Positions 1 through 11,750 are shown, counted from the stretch's first letter. The stretch is 64,000 nt of DNA from Asanoa hainanensis (GCF_900188485.1 NZ_FZPH01000006.1:216618-280617), one strand, 5' to 3'. Notes: generated by a model not told the origin, from the letters alone. Made by a program: numbers and translations.

Positions 1-1440
1 GAGCACGTGCTTGCCGATCAGGTTGCCGGCCGGCAGCGGGATGGGGTATTCCCCGTCGAAACACGCGCGGCACAAGCGCGTCTTCGGCTGCTCGGTCGCG
101 GCCACCAGACCGCCGAGTGATACGTATCCCAACGAGTCGGCACCGATGGAACGCCGGATGCCTTCGTTGTCGAGGCCGTTGGCCAGCAGCTCCGCGCGGG
201 TGGCGAAGTCGATGCCGTAGAAACACGGCCAGTTGACCGGCGGCGACGAGATGCGCACGTGCACCTCGAGCGCTCCGGCCTCACGGAGCATGCGGATGAT
301 CGCCCGCTGGGTGTTGCCGCGCACGATCGAGTCGTCGACGACGACGATCCGCTTGCCGCGGATGTTCTCCCGCAGCGGGTTGAGCTTGAGCCGGATGCCG
401 AGCTGCCGCAGGGTCTGCGACGGCTGGATGAAGGTGCGCCCGACGTACGCGTTCTTCACCAGACCTGAGCCGTAGGTGATGCCGGACTCGGCCGCGTAGC
501 CGATCGCGGCCGGCGTGCCCGACTCGGGCACCGGGATCACCATGTCGGCCTCGACCGGGTGCTCCTTGGCCAACTGGCGGCCGATCTGCACCCGGGCGGC
601 GTGCACGTTGCGCCCGGCGATCGTGGTGTCGGGGCGCGCGATGTAGACGTATTCGAAGAGGCAGCCCTTGGGCTCCGGCACGGCGAACCGGAAGGAGCGC
701 AGGCCGTCTTCGTCGATCGCGATCAGCTCGCCGGGCTCGATCTCACGGACGACGCTGGCGCCGACGATGTCGAGGGCCGCGGTCTCGCTGGCCACCACCC
801 AGCCGCGCTCCATCCGGCCGAGCACCAGCGGGCGCACCCCGTAGGCGTCGCGGGCGGCGTAGAGGGTGGTCTCGTCCATGAACACGAAGCTGAACGCGCC
901 CTGCAGGGTCGGCAGCACCTCGAGCGCGGCGGCCTCGACGGACATGTCGGGCCGGCCGGCGAGCAGCGCCGTGACCAGGGCGGTGTCGGAGGTGGTGGCC
1001 GGGTCGGTTGACAGCCCCCGCTCGGAGACCTCACGAGCCAGGTCGGCCGTGTTGACCAGGTTGCCGTTGTGCGCCAGGGCGATGGTCGTGCCGGCGCTGG
1101 TGGCGCGGATCGTCGGCTGCGCGTTTTCCCAGGTGGAACCACCGGTGGTGGAGTAACGCGTGTGGCCGATGGCGAGATGGCCGCGCAGGCTGGCCAGGGT
1201 GGGCTCGTCGAAGACCTGGGCCACGAGGCCGAGATCCTTGTAGACCACCACGCCGGAGCCGTCGCTGACCGCGATGCCGGCCGCTTCCTGGCCACGGTGC
1301 TGCAGGGCGTAGAGCCCGAAGTAGGTCAGCTTCGCGACCTCTTCACCCGGCCCCCAGACACCGAAGACACCGCAAGCATCTTGCGGGCCGGGCCGTTGGG
1401 GGTCGAGGTCCTGGCTCAATCGGCCGTCGCCTCGGGGCAC
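1..1440 (-). CDS. purF: amidophosphoribosyltransferase (PurF), C-terminus outside window
   Basis: First committed step of purine synthesis: PRPP plus glutamine gives phosphoribosylamine. The GTG start at 1440 directly follows an in-frame TAG and is preceded by GAGGAG. Residues 1-22 look like a propeptide; Cys23 in ACGVFGV is the expected N-terminal nucleophile after processing. The glutaminase domain continues with GIAVSDG and HTRYSTTG, and the phosphoribosyltransferase domain carries the PRPP-loop sequence VVVDDSIVRGNT. 480 codons are present and the frame is open at the left edge. Family members are about 500-530 residues, so little is missing. A small SCP-like gene lies 107 bases upstream on the same strand. 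Confidence 0.96.
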   Translation of the reverse strand, partial: MPRGDGRLSQDLDPQRPGPQDACGVFGVWGPGEEVAKLTYFGLYALQHRGQEAAGIAVSDGSGVVVYKDLGLVAQVFDEPTLASLRGHLAIGHTRYSTTGGSTWENAQPTIRATSAGTTIALAHNGNLVNTADLAREVSERGLSTDPATTSDTALVTALLAGRPDMSVEAAALEVLPTLQGAFSFVFMDETTLYAARDAYGVRPLVLGRMERGWVVASETAALDIVGASVVREIEPGELIAIDEDGLRSFRFAVPEPKGCLFEYVYIARPDTTIAGRNVHAARVQIGRQLAKEHPVEADMVIPVPESGTPAAIGYAAESGITYGSGLVKNAYVGRTFIQPSQTLRQLGIRLKLNPLRENIRGKRIVVVDDSIVRGNTQRAIIRMLREAGALEVHVRISSPPVNWPCFYGIDFATRAELLANGLDNEGIRRSIGADSLGYVSLGGLVAATEQPKTRLCRACFDGEYPIPLPAGNLIGKHVL

Positions 1441-1547
1441 CTACCGCTCCTCGCTGCTGAACTGCTCAACTTCCTGGCACGTCTTGCTCGGGCCAGTGTA
1501 CGCGAGTTCGCGCCGGTCACCGTCGGCCACCTTGGCGGTGCTGACCG

Positions 1548-1934
1548 TCAGCCGACCCGTTCGGGCGACCCGGATTCTGGCGGCTCGGGGAGATATGGGG
1601 AGAGATCGGCCCGGCTTCCGGAGGCCTTGATCTTTCCCGCCGCGACGGCCTCCGCCCACGGGAGTCGGCCAGTGGCGACCAACACCCAGGTCACCCCGTC
1701 CATTTCGACCACATTAGAGGGGGTACCACGGGTATGTCGTGGTCCGGGAACGCATTGCACGGCGCCGTATGGTGGGACCCGCACCTCGACCGAGCGGCCG
1801 GGAACCCGCTTGGCGAGGTCGGTCAGCAGCGCACGCACGGCATCACGGAGAGTGACCAACTCGGGGCTTCCCCCGGCGTCGAGGGCAGCGAGGACGGCCG
1901 CCACCGCGGGTGACTTAATGTGCGCAGGGGACAT
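1548..1934 (-). CDS. sterol carrier (SCP_3-like) family protein
   Basis: A 128-residue protein starting at ATG 1934 with MSPAHIKSP. It has the conserved core SVEVRVPPYGAVQC followed by GPRHTRGTPPN-like residues and an ATGRLPWAEAVAAGKIKASG segment. That layout is typical of the small SCP2-like (SCP_3) proteins found beside purF in actinomycetes. Function is unknown; a lipid-binding fold is inferred from the family. No signal peptide or membrane segment is seen. GAAGAGG lies about 12 bases before the start, which is rather far, and an in-frame GTG slightly upstream is an alternative. It is the probable first gene of a unit with purF. Confidence 0.8.
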   Translation of the reverse strand: MSPAHIKSPAVAAVLAALDAGGSPELVTLRDAVRALLTDLAKRVPGRSVEVRVPPYGAVQCVPGPRHTRGTPSNVVEMDGVTWVLVATGRLPWAEAVAAGKIKASGSRADLSPYLPEPPESGSPERVG

Positions 1935-2052
1935 GACGGGACGATACGACCTCTTCACGTTCCAGTTCCTTCGGCCCCTGGGTCGCGCTGATCCCGTCGG
2001 ACAGGGCATAGTGACCGACGGTGTACTCGTTCGGGGGTGAGACCGGAAGGCG

Positions 2053-4041
2053 GTGGACGTGACAACACCACGACGAGCCTGGCGTTTGCGGGCCGGTGTG
2101 GTCGTGGCGCTGATTGCTGGCGCACTGGTCACAATATTTCCCAACCCCGCGCAGGCGGCACCGGAGAATGTGTCGGTCAGCGTTGGCAACGCGACGCTAT
2201 CGCCCGGACAGACCGCGACCGTACGCGTTCGTTTCCGTAACGCGAGCACCGACACGGTCACGGCCTCCGTCAAGGTCACCAGCAGTTTCAGCGAGCTGAG
2301 CTGCGACCGCTGTGACGGCGACGTCGAAGACATCGCGCCGGGCGCTTTCGGACAGTTCGAAGCGCAGGTCCGCGCGGGTAACGTTCCTGACGGCCAGACC
2401 CGGTCCGGCCAGGTCAACGCGGAAATCACGATCAACGGTGAGAAGGCCACCGGCTCTCGCCCGATGTCGGTCCGTGGAAACCAGGCGCAGCAGCCGCCGG
2501 CGGTGGAGACGGTCAAGTCCATCAGCGGCAAGGTCACCAACCAGGCCGACGGCAAGCCCGTCAACAACGCGTACGTCGCGCTGAGCGACGGTGCCGGCAA
2601 GCTCCACGAGGACTTCGCCGACGACAAGGGCAACTACCGGTTCGAGGGCACCGAGCAGAAGCCGATCGCCCCGGGCCGGATCACCATCGGTGCTTCCAAG
2701 GACGACAAGCGGAACACCAAGGTCATCAACGTGAACGCCGGTGGCACCGCGTCGGGCGTGACGATCACGCTGCAGCTCGCGGTCGAGGCCACCGCCAACC
2801 CGAGCTCGATCCCGACCGAGCAGCCGCTCGACGACGAGGTCACCGAGGATCCCGAGTCGACCGACACCGCTGGCGCCGTCGACAACGCCAGCAACTCCGA
2901 AGATGGTGGCGGTTTCGGCAACTGGCTGGTCGTGCTCGGTGGCGGTCTGCTGGTGGCGTTCGGCGTCGGCGGCATCGTCTGGGTGATGCTGCGCCGCAAG
3001 GAAGGCGGGGACGACCCCGACGACCAGACCTCGACCACCGGCGTACGCCCGGCGGTGCCGGCGGCCGCGGGCGGCTACCGGGGCGGCAACGACGCGACCC
3101 GGATCGGCGGACCAGGCGGCGGAGCCCTCGCCGACGCACCGACGATGCTGCACACCCGCGCACCGGTCGACGAGTTCCCGGACCCCTACGGCGCGCCCAT
3201 GCCGCCGCAGGGGCCGAGCTACGGCGGCCAGCAACAGCCCGGCTGGGGCGGCGGCAACAACGGCTACGGCGGCCACGCCACGCAGGCCGGCGGCTATGAC
3301 CAGGCCACGCAGATGTACGGCGCCGCACAGCCCACGCAGTTCGGCAACGCGCCGGGCTCGGGCGGCGGCTACGGTGCCGGCGGCTACGGCGACGCGCCGG
3401 GCTCGGGCGCCGGCTACGGCGGCGCGCCGTCCTCGGGCGGCGGCTACGGCGCGGCACCGGGCGGCGGTTACCCGCAGGCCGGTGGCGCGGGCGGTGGCTA
3501 CGGCGAGCGCTTCGACGAGCCGACCGGCCGCTACCAGCCGACCTCCGGTGGCGACGACTACGGCCAGCAGGGCGGCGGTGGCTACGGCCAGCAGCCGGCC
3601 GGCGGTGGCTACGGCGGCGCGAACGGCGGTTACGGCGACGAGCGCGGCTACGGTGCCGAGCCCAACGGCTACGACCAGGGCGGCAACGGCTATGGCGGTG
3701 GCGGCCAGCGCGGCGGCTACGACCAGGGCCGGGGCGGCGGCTACGAGGCCGGTGGCGGCTACGGCGGCGCGCCTTCGGGCGGCTACGACGAGACCCGCAA
3801 CTACCCGGCCGGCGGCAACAACGGCTACGACCGCGGCGGCTACGAAGCCGGTCCTCCCCCGGGCTACGACCGGGTGCCGGAGCAGCGCGGCGGCGGCAAC
3901 TACGGTGGCCCCAACGGTGGCTACGGCGACCAGGGCGACTACTACGAGGGCAACGACGGTCGCGGTGCCCGCCACGGCGGTCGCGGCGGCGAAGGTGGCC
4001 GCGGCGGCGACCGGCGCGAACTGGGCTGGCTCGACGACTAA
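2053..4041 (+). CDS. secreted/membrane protein with carboxypeptidase-regulatory-like domain and Gly/Tyr-rich tail
   Basis: 662 residues. An N-terminal signal sequence ends near AQAAPEN. A beta-rich domain follows (about 35-140) with a CDRC pair. Residues about 155-245 resemble a carboxypeptidase-regulatory-like (prealbumin-type) domain, beginning SGKVTNQADGKPV. One membrane helix lies at about 292-314, followed by RRKEG. The last ~330 residues are low complexity, dominated by GGYG, QQ and Asp/Arg patches, and are predicted cytoplasmic. The GTG at 2059 is an alternative start, because GGAAGG at 2045-2050 fits it better. Function is unknown; an envelope anchor or sensor is possible. A strong terminator follows. 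Confidence 0.85.
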   Translation: MDVTTPRRAWRLRAGVVVALIAGALVTIFPNPAQAAPENVSVSVGNATLSPGQTATVRVRFRNASTDTVTASVKVTSSFSELSCDRCDGDVEDIAPGAFGQFEAQVRAGNVPDGQTRSGQVNAEITINGEKATGSRPMSVRGNQAQQPPAVETVKSISGKVTNQADGKPVNNAYVALSDGAGKLHEDFADDKGNYRFEGTEQKPIAPGRITIGASKDDKRNTKVINVNAGGTASGVTITLQLAVEATANPSSIPTEQPLDDEVTEDPESTDTAGAVDNASNSEDGGGFGNWLVVLGGGLLVAFGVGGIVWVMLRRKEGGDDPDDQTSTTGVRPAVPAAAGGYRGGNDATRIGGPGGGALADAPTMLHTRAPVDEFPDPYGAPMPPQGPSYGGQQQPGWGGGNNGYGGHATQAGGYDQATQMYGAAQPTQFGNAPGSGGGYGAGGYGDAPGSGAGYGGAPSSGGGYGAAPGGGYPQAGGAGGGYGERFDEPTGRYQPTSGGDDYGQQGGGGYGQQPAGGGYGGANGGYGDERGYGAEPNGYDQGGNGYGGGGQRGGYDQGRGGGYEAGGGYGGAPSGGYDETRNYPAGGNNGYDRGGYEAGPPPGYDRVPEQRGGGNYGGPNGGYGDQGDYYEGNDGRGARHGGRGGEGGRGGDRRELGWLDD

Positions 4042-4051
4042 GAACCGACAT

Positions 4052-4085
4052 AAAAGAGGGGGCCGCTTTCGCGGCCCCCTCTTTT
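4052..4085. terminator. bidirectional intrinsic terminator
   Basis: Perfect 15-bp stem (4052-4066 with 4071-4085) and a four-base loop TTTC. The stem starts AAAAGAGGGGG and ends CTCTTTT, so both strands give a GC stem followed by a T run. It lies between convergent genes, the Gly/Tyr-rich protein and purL. Confidence 0.93.
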
Positions 4086-4095
4086 GCTTGCTGTA

Positions 4096-6467
<2,372 letters not shown>

Positions 6468-6471
<4 letters not shown>

Positions 6472-7151
6472 GCCGAGGCCCCCGCCAGGTGCTTGAGAAT
6501 CGAGGTGAAGAAGCCCAACCCGTCGAGCGACGGACCGGTCAGTGCCTCGATCGCGTGCTCGGGGTGGGGCATGAGACCGACGACGTTGCCGGCCTCGTTG
6601 GTCACTCCGGCGATGTCGCGCTCGGAGCCGTTCGGGTTGCCGCGCTGGTACGTCGCCACGATCCGGCCGTTGGCGGCGAGCTCGTCGAGGGTCGCCTGGT
6701 CGGCGACGTAGCGCCCCTCACCGCTCTTGAGCGGGACGAGCACGTCCTGGTCGGACTCGAACGAGTTGGTCCACGCGGTGTTCGTCGCGGTGATCCGCAG
6801 CCACTGGTCGCGGTTGCGGAAGTGGAGGTGGCTGTTGCGGGTGAGGGCACCGGGCAACAGGTGCGCCTCGCAGAGGATCTGGAAGCCGTTGCAGATGCCG
6901 AGCACCGGGAGCCCGCCGCGGGCACCATCGATGATCGACTCCATCACCGGCGCGAACCGGGCGATCGCGCCGGTGCGCAGGTAGTCGCCGTAGGAGAAGC
7001 CGCCGGGCAGCACCACCGCGTCGACTCCGTGCAGGTCGCTGTCGCCGTGCCAGAGGCGGACCGCCTCGCCACCGGCGACCCGGACCGCGCGGGCGGCGTC
7101 ACCGTCGTCGAGCGAACCGGGGAACGTCACCACCCCGACGCGGGCACTCAT
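6468..7151 (-). CDS. purQ: phosphoribosylformylglycinamidine synthase subunit PurQ
   Basis: Glutaminase subunit of FGAM synthase (227 residues), a class I glutamine amidotransferase. The nucleophile is Cys87 in [11 protein letters not shown]; the His/Glu of the triad lie in GLMPHPEHA near residue 200. The oxyanion-side motif [12 protein letters not shown] is present. It overlaps purS upstream and purL downstream by four bases each (ATGA), which favours stoichiometric production of the complex. Confidence 0.97.
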
Positions 7152-7429
7152 GCCGGGTCACCCGCGGGGACGGCCTCGGCCTCGGCCGCCGGCTCGGCGA
7201 CCTCCTGGATCGTGAAGTCTTCGATCACGGGGTTGGCGAGCAGCTTGTCAGCGATCTCGCGGACGCGCTCCGGGTCGGCCGCACCGGCGAACTCGATTTC
7301 GATGCGCCGGCCGATGCGCACAGAGCTGACGTCGCTGATGCCGAGCCGTGGCAGCGCGTTCGCGACCGCTTGGCCCTGAGGATCGAGGATCTCCGGCTTG
7401 AGCATGACGTCGACGACGACGCGAGCCAC
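7148..7429 (-). CDS. purS: phosphoribosylformylglycinamidine synthase subunit PurS
   Basis: Small bridging subunit that joins PurL and PurQ and helps ammonia transfer. The GTG at 7429 is chosen because AGGAGT sits five bases upstream and the product then starts [22 protein letters not shown], the usual PurS N-terminus. 93 residues, slightly long because of an Ala/Glu-rich tail. The open frame runs further upstream, but that part is not PurS-like. First gene of the purSQL operon. Confidence 0.93.
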   Translation of the reverse strand: MARVVVDVMLKPEILDPQGQAVANALPRLGISDVSSVRIGRRIEIEFAGAADPERVREIADKLLANPVIEDFTIQEVAEPAAEAEAVPAGDPA

Positions 7430-7746
7430 TTGGCACTCCTGACTTTTGTACACGGTAAGCGCGCCAAGAGTACCCGGTAGATAGACGCTGACCGGCACCC
7501 GCCCAGCCCTCGGACAGGCGTCGTGGACAGGCATTACACGTGAGTACGAGCACTCACGTGGCACTCATGTCCTCATTGCGACCACCATCAACGCGAGCCA
7601 CCTGCCGTTGAGGAGACGGATGGGATTTCGGCCACACGGGCAGGCCCGCAACGCCGGTCGTATGACCTGGATTTGATGATTGTGAATGTATCGATGCTTA
7701 ACTAGCGTCTCGGTAGTCCGATCCACCCCCTCGGATAGGAGCCCAG
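7430..7746. other. intergenic region between purS and the protease gene
   Basis: 317 bases between divergent genes. It holds the perfect inverted repeat at 7537-7560, and from about 7665 to 7705 a stretch that is AT-rich for this genome, a plausible promoter region for the protease. TTGATG at 7673-7678 is a weak -35 candidate. The RBS AGGAG for the protease lies at 7737-7741. No gene was found. Confidence 0.5.
7537..7560. promoter_or_regulatory. perfect 9-bp inverted repeat upstream of purS
   Basis: CACGTGAGT at 7537-7545 and ACTCACGTG at 7552-7560, separated by six bases. It lies about 110 bases upstream of the purS start and has no T run, so an operator is more likely than a terminator. 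Each end is itself the palindrome CACGTG. The binding protein is unknown; a purine regulator is only a guess from position. Confidence 0.5.
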
Positions 7747-8439
7747 ATGCGCACACGCCTGACCCTGGCCGCGCTCGCCATCGGCCTGACCGGCGTCTTC
7801 CTCGCACCCAGTGCGGCCGGCGCCGTACCCGTCGGCCCGACCGACCCGGCACAGATCATCGGTGGCAGCACGGTCGCCTCGGCGCCGTGGGCAGCCGCCG
7901 TGTTCAGCGGTGGCTCGTTCACCTGCTCCGGCACGATCATCGCGCCGACCTGGGTGCTCACCGCCCGGCACTGCATCAGCGGCTCGATGTCGGTCCGCGT
8001 CGGCAGCGTCAATCGCGGCTCAGGCGGCGTCACCCGCACCGTCAGCGCCACCTACACCCGCAGCGACCTGGCCCTGATGCGGCTCAGCAGCTCGGTGAGC
8101 ACCAGCTACGTGACCCTGTCGAGCGCCTACCCGCCGGTCAACTCGACCAACACGATCTACGGGTGGGGCATGACCTGCTACAGCGGCTGCAGCGCCTCCA
8201 CCGTGCTCAAGACCGCTTCCGTGCGGGTGACCAGCACCAACGTGACCGACGCGTACGGCGGCCGGGCGATCCGCAGCACCCGGATCAACGGCAACGCGTG
8301 GCGCGGCGACTCCGGCGGCCCGCAGTTCTACAACGGCGCGCAGGTCGGCGTCGCGTCGACGGCCGACGGCGTCAACATCCAGAACTACGGCAGCGTCGCC
8401 TACAACCGGGCGTGGATCACCTCCACCGCTGGCGTCTGA
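7747..8439 (+). CDS. secreted trypsin-like serine protease (S1 family)
   Basis: 230 residues with a Sec signal peptide ending near AGA at residue 26. The mature part opens at IIGGSTVASAPWAA. The catalytic triad is visible: His75 in TARHC, Asp107 in SDLALMRL and Ser189 in RGDSGGP. Cys60/Cys76 form the usual His-loop disulphide, and Cys144/Cys148 are nearby. AGGAG precedes the ATG. It acts extracellularly; the substrate cannot be predicted, but small trypsin-like proteases of this type are common in actinomycetes. A hairpin terminator follows. Confidence 0.93.
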   Translation: MRTRLTLAALAIGLTGVFLAPSAAGAVPVGPTDPAQIIGGSTVASAPWAAAVFSGGSFTCSGTIIAPTWVLTARHCISGSMSVRVGSVNRGSGGVTRTVSATYTRSDLALMRLSSSVSTSYVTLSSAYPPVNSTNTIYGWGMTCYSGCSASTVLKTASVRVTSTNVTDAYGGRAIRSTRINGNAWRGDSGGPQFYNGAQVGVASTADGVNIQNYGSVAYNRAWITSTAGV

Positions 8440-8458
8440 GCAACGCTCTCCCACAAGG

Positions 8459-8491
8459 CGTGGCGCCTCCCCTGCCCCGGGAGGCGCCACG
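8459..8491. terminator. hairpin terminator between protease gene and purB
   Basis: Perfect 13-bp stem, 8459-8471 (CGTGGCGCCTCCC) with 8479-8491, and a seven-base loop. It is followed by TCTTTCTC on the plus strand. It sits between convergent genes and can serve both. Confidence 0.85.
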
Positions 8492-8502
8492 TCTTTCTCG
8501 TC

Positions 8503-9927
8503 CTAGAGGATCGGGCGAGGCGAGTAGGCCGCGGCGGCCGGGTGTGCGCGCACGACCTCGGCGATCTTGTCGGCCACGGCCGCCACCTGGGCGCCGGCGG
8601 CGCCGACGAAGGCCGCCCGGTCGGCGACCAGCGCGTCGATCTCGCCCCGGCTCAGCCCCAGCCGGCCGTCGGCGGCCAGCCGGTCGAACAGGTCGTTGTC
8701 GCCAGCGCCCTTCTCGCGCATCTCCAGCGCCACGGCGACCGCGTTCTCCTTGATCACCTCGTGTGCCGTCTCGCGGCCCACGCCCCGGCGTACCGCTGCG
8801 ACCAGGATCTTGGTCGTGGCCAGGAACGGCAGGAAGCGGTCGAGCTCGCGGGCCACCACCGCGGGATAGGCGCCGAACTCGTCGAGCACGGTCAGGAACG
8901 TCTGGAAGAGGCCGTCGGTGGCGAAGAAGGCGTCGGGCAGGGCGACCCGGCGGACCACCGAGTCGGACACGTCACCCTCGTTCCACTGGTCGCCGGCCAG
9001 CTCGCCGATCATCGACACGTAGCCGCGCACCACCACCGCGAGCCCGTTGACCCGCTCGCTGGAACGCGTGTTCATCTTGTGCGGCATCGCGCTGGAGCCG
9101 ACCTGGCCGGGCTTGAAGCCCTCGGTGGCCAGCTCCTGGCCGACCATCAGCCGGATCGTGGTGGCCAGGCTGCTCGGCGCGGCGACCACCTGGGCCAGCG
9201 CGGTGACCACGTCGAGGTCCAGCGAGCGCGGGTAGACCTGCCCGACGCTGTTCAGCACCGACGAGAAGCCCAGGTGGGCGGCGACCCGGCGCTCGAGCTC
9301 GGCGACCTTGGTCGCGTCGCCGTCGAAGAGGTCGAGCTGGTCGGCGGCCGTGCCGACCGGGCCCTTGATGCCGCGCAGCGGGTAGCGGGTGATCAGGTCG
9401 TCGAGCCGCTGGTAGGCGATCAGCAGCTCCTCGCCGGCCGACGCGAACCGCTTGCCCAGCGTGGTCGCCTGCGCCGCGACGTTGTGCGAACGGCCCGCCA
9501 TCACCAGGTTCTCGTGCTCGACGGCGAGGCGGGCCAGCCGGGCCAACGTCGCGACGACCCGGTCGCGGATCAGCTCCAGCGAAGACCGGATCTGGAGCTG
9601 CTCCACGTTTTCGGTCAGGTCCCGCGAGGTCATCCCCTTGTGGATCTGCTCGTGCCCGGCCAGGGCGGCGAACTCCTCGATCCGGGCCTTCACGTCGTGC
9701 CGGGTGACCCGCTCGCGCTCGGCGATCGAGTGTAGGTCGACGTCGTCGAGCACGGCCCGGTAGGCCTCGACCGCGCCGTCCGGCACGTCGATGCCGAGGT
9801 CACGCTGTGCCTCCAGCACCGCGATCCACAGCCGTCGCTCCAGCTTCACCTTCTCGGTCGGCGACCAGAGCGCGACGAGCTCGGGAGAGGCGTATCGGGC
9901 AGCGAGAACGTTCGGTACCTGGGTCAC
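8503..9927 (-). CDS. purB: adenylosuccinate lyase
   Basis: Cleaves SAICAR to AICAR and adenylosuccinate to AMP, two fumarate-releasing steps of purine synthesis. 474 residues, all helical, in the fumarase/aspartase superfamily. The signature GSSAMPHKMNTRSSE is intact, and HDVKARIEEF and TSRDLTENVEQLQ form other active-site segments. The GTG start at 9927 is the first codon of MTQVPNVLAARYASPEL. The MFS gene upstream on the same strand ends 18 bases before it, so the two may share a transcript. Confidence 0.96.
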   Translation of the reverse strand: MTQVPNVLAARYASPELVALWSPTEKVKLERRLWIAVLEAQRDLGIDVPDGAVEAYRAVLDDVDLHSIAERERVTRHDVKARIEEFAALAGHEQIHKGMTSRDLTENVEQLQIRSSLELIRDRVVATLARLARLAVEHENLVMAGRSHNVAAQATTLGKRFASAGEELLIAYQRLDDLITRYPLRGIKGPVGTAADQLDLFDGDATKVAELERRVAAHLGFSSVLNSVGQVYPRSLDLDVVTALAQVVAAPSSLATTIRLMVGQELATEGFKPGQVGSSAMPHKMNTRSSERVNGLAVVVRGYVSMIGELAGDQWNEGDVSDSVVRRVALPDAFFATDGLFQTFLTVLDEFGAYPAVVARELDRFLPFLATTKILVAAVRRGVGRETAHEVIKENAVAVALEMREKGAGDNDLFDRLAADGRLGLSRGEIDALVADRAAFVGAAGAQVAAVADKIAEVVRAHPAAAAYSPRPIL

Positions 9928-9945
9928 CCGGCCATTCTCTCAGGC

Positions 9946-11202
9946 CTAGATCGCGTGGCGTAGGTGACGGACGTCGCGGCTGAGCAGCATGGCCAGGGTG
10001 GCCAGGCCGATCAGGGCGGCGGCGCCGTGCAGGGTGTTTCGCACCCCGAAGTGCTCGGCGATCGGACCCGCCAGGACCTGGCCGATCGGCACCGCGAGGA
10101 TCGAACCGAGCATGTCGTACGAGTAGACCCGGGCCAGCAGGTCGCTGGGCACGTGTTCCTGCATGGTGGTGTCCCACGCGACCGTGAACTGCTCGAGCGC
10201 GAAACCGACCGCGAACCCGGCCAGCAGCAGGACGAGCACCGTCGACGTGAGGCCCAGCGCCAGCACCAGCAGCACGTCGCCGAGGCACCAGAGCACGCCG
10301 TAGAAGAGCAGTCGGCCGGTCCGGACCCGCATCGCGACGAGGGCGCCGACGATCATGCCGGCGGTCTCCACGGCCAGGATCAGACCCCAGGTGGCCCGCC
10401 CGAAGCTGTCGTCGGCGACGACGGGGCCGAGCACGCTGATCGAGCCGGTCAGCGCGGCGTTGATCACGCAGAAGCCGGCGACCACCGTCCACAGCCAGGT
10501 GCGGCTCTTGAAGGCCGTCCAGCCGAGGCGCATGTCGGCGAAGATGCCGGTCCGGCTCGCCGCCTTTTCGACCTTGGCCACGCGGACCAGCGCGAACAGC
10601 AGGCCCGCGACCAGGAACGTGCCGGCGTCGACGGCGAGGCCCCAGCCCGGCCCGGCGAACGCGACCAGCAGGCCACCCAGCGAAGCGCCGGCGATCATCG
10701 CGCTGTTCCAGGCCAGCCGGTTGATGGCGTTGGCCTGCTGGAGCACGGCCGCCGGCACGGTCTGCGGCAGGATCGCCGAGATGGCCGGGAACGCGATCGC
10801 GGCGGCGACGCCGTTGACCGCCGAAAGGGCCAGCAGCAGCGGGATCGACGCCGTGCCGGTGAGCACGGTGACGGCGACGGCCGCCTGGGTCGCGCCGGCC
10901 AGCACGGACGCACCGACCATCACCAGGTGGCGGGGCAGCCGGTCGGCGATCACGCCGCCGAACAGCACGAAGATGACGTTGAACAGCGATCGGACACCGA
11001 CCACCAGGCCCAGGTCACGGGCCGAGCCGGTGAGGTCGAGCACGGCGAAGGCGAGCGCGATCGGCGCCACCGCGTTGCCCAGCATGGTGGTGGTGCGGCC
11101 GGCGATCAGGTAGCGGAAAGCGCTGTGCCGCAACGGCGCCAGCATGCCGGGGCGGGGCGGTTCTTCGGTCGCGGGCGCAGCGGCGGGGGTGACCGTGCTC
11201 AT
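9946..11202 (-). CDS. MFS transporter
   Basis: 418 residues with about 12 hydrophobic segments. The loop after segment 2 reads GGVIADRLPRHLVM, the classic MFS motif. It resembles drug/metabolite exporters of the MFS_3 group. The start ATG lies inside the end of the upstream ArsR-type gene (ATGA overlap), so regulator and transporter are coupled and the regulator probably controls export of its own ligand. The substrate cannot be seen. Confidence 0.9.
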   Translation of the reverse strand: MSTVTPAAAPATEEPPRPGMLAPLRHSAFRYLIAGRTTTMLGNAVAPIALAFAVLDLTGSARDLGLVVGVRSLFNVIFVLFGGVIADRLPRHLVMVGASVLAGATQAAVAVTVLTGTASIPLLLALSAVNGVAAAIAFPAISAILPQTVPAAVLQQANAINRLAWNSAMIAGASLGGLLVAFAGPGWGLAVDAGTFLVAGLLFALVRVAKVEKAASRTGIFADMRLGWTAFKSRTWLWTVVAGFCVINAALTGSISVLGPVVADDSFGRATWGLILAVETAGMIVGALVAMRVRTGRLLFYGVLWCLGDVLLVLALGLTSTVLVLLLAGFAVGFALEQFTVAWDTTMQEHVPSDLLARVYSYDMLGSILAVPIGQVLAGPIAEHFGVRNTLHGAAALIGLATLAMLLSRDVRHLRHAI

Positions 11203-11750
11203 TTCGCGTCAGGCTCCATTCTGAACAGTGCGATCGTGGCGTTGACCCGGATCGCGCCGGGGGTACGGGGTGCGACGGCGGCGAGGTGCAGGGCGCGGCT
11301 GGCGTTGGTGATCTGCTCCTCGACCTCGGCCCAGACGGCAGGGTCGACCCAGAGCTCGGCATCGGTGAGGTGGTTGCCCTGCGCCCGCATCAGCGAGCGG
11401 GACCGGCGGCGGAGCTCGGAGGCGAGGGCCTCGTAGATGAGCAGGTGGTCGGCCGTCCGCTCGGCGCCCTCGGGAATCTTCGGCTTCGGCGACTCGAAGC
11501 CGGCCTCAGGCAGGTGCCGGTAGCGCTTGGCCACGCCGCCGCGGATCTTCTCCTCGCCGGCGACCTCGATCTGGCCGGCGGCCAACAGATGCCGCAGATG
11601 ATAGCTGGCGTTGGCGTGGGTCAGGTCCAGCTCCCGCGCCACGTCGGCCGCGGTCATCGCCGAACCGGTCAGCAGCGAGAGGATGCGCAGCCGCAGTGGG
11701 TGGGCCAGCGCCCGCAGCTTGACGGTCGGATCCTCATCTCCCAAAGACAT
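11199..11750 (-). CDS. ArsR-type winged-helix regulator
   Basis: 183 residues. The N-terminal winged helix covers about 8-70: LRALAHPLRLRILSLL, then the recognition helix region in TAADVARELDLTHANASYHLRHL. The C-terminal half is helical, perhaps for ligand binding or dimerisation. Translation starts at ATG 11750 with no Shine-Dalgarno, because the bases just upstream form an arm of a large palindrome (11738-11802). A leaderless or specially structured leader is likely. Coupled to the MFS gene by a four-base overlap; autoregulation through the palindrome is inferred. Confidence 0.88.
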   Translation of the reverse strand: MSLGDEDPTVKLRALAHPLRLRILSLLTGSAMTAADVARELDLTHANASYHLRHLLAAGQIEVAGEEKIRGGVAKRYRHLPEAGFESPKPKIPEGAERTADHLLIYEALASELRRRSRSLMRAQGNHLTDAELWVDPAVWAEVEEQITNASRALHLAAVAPRTPGAIRVNATIALFRMEPDAK

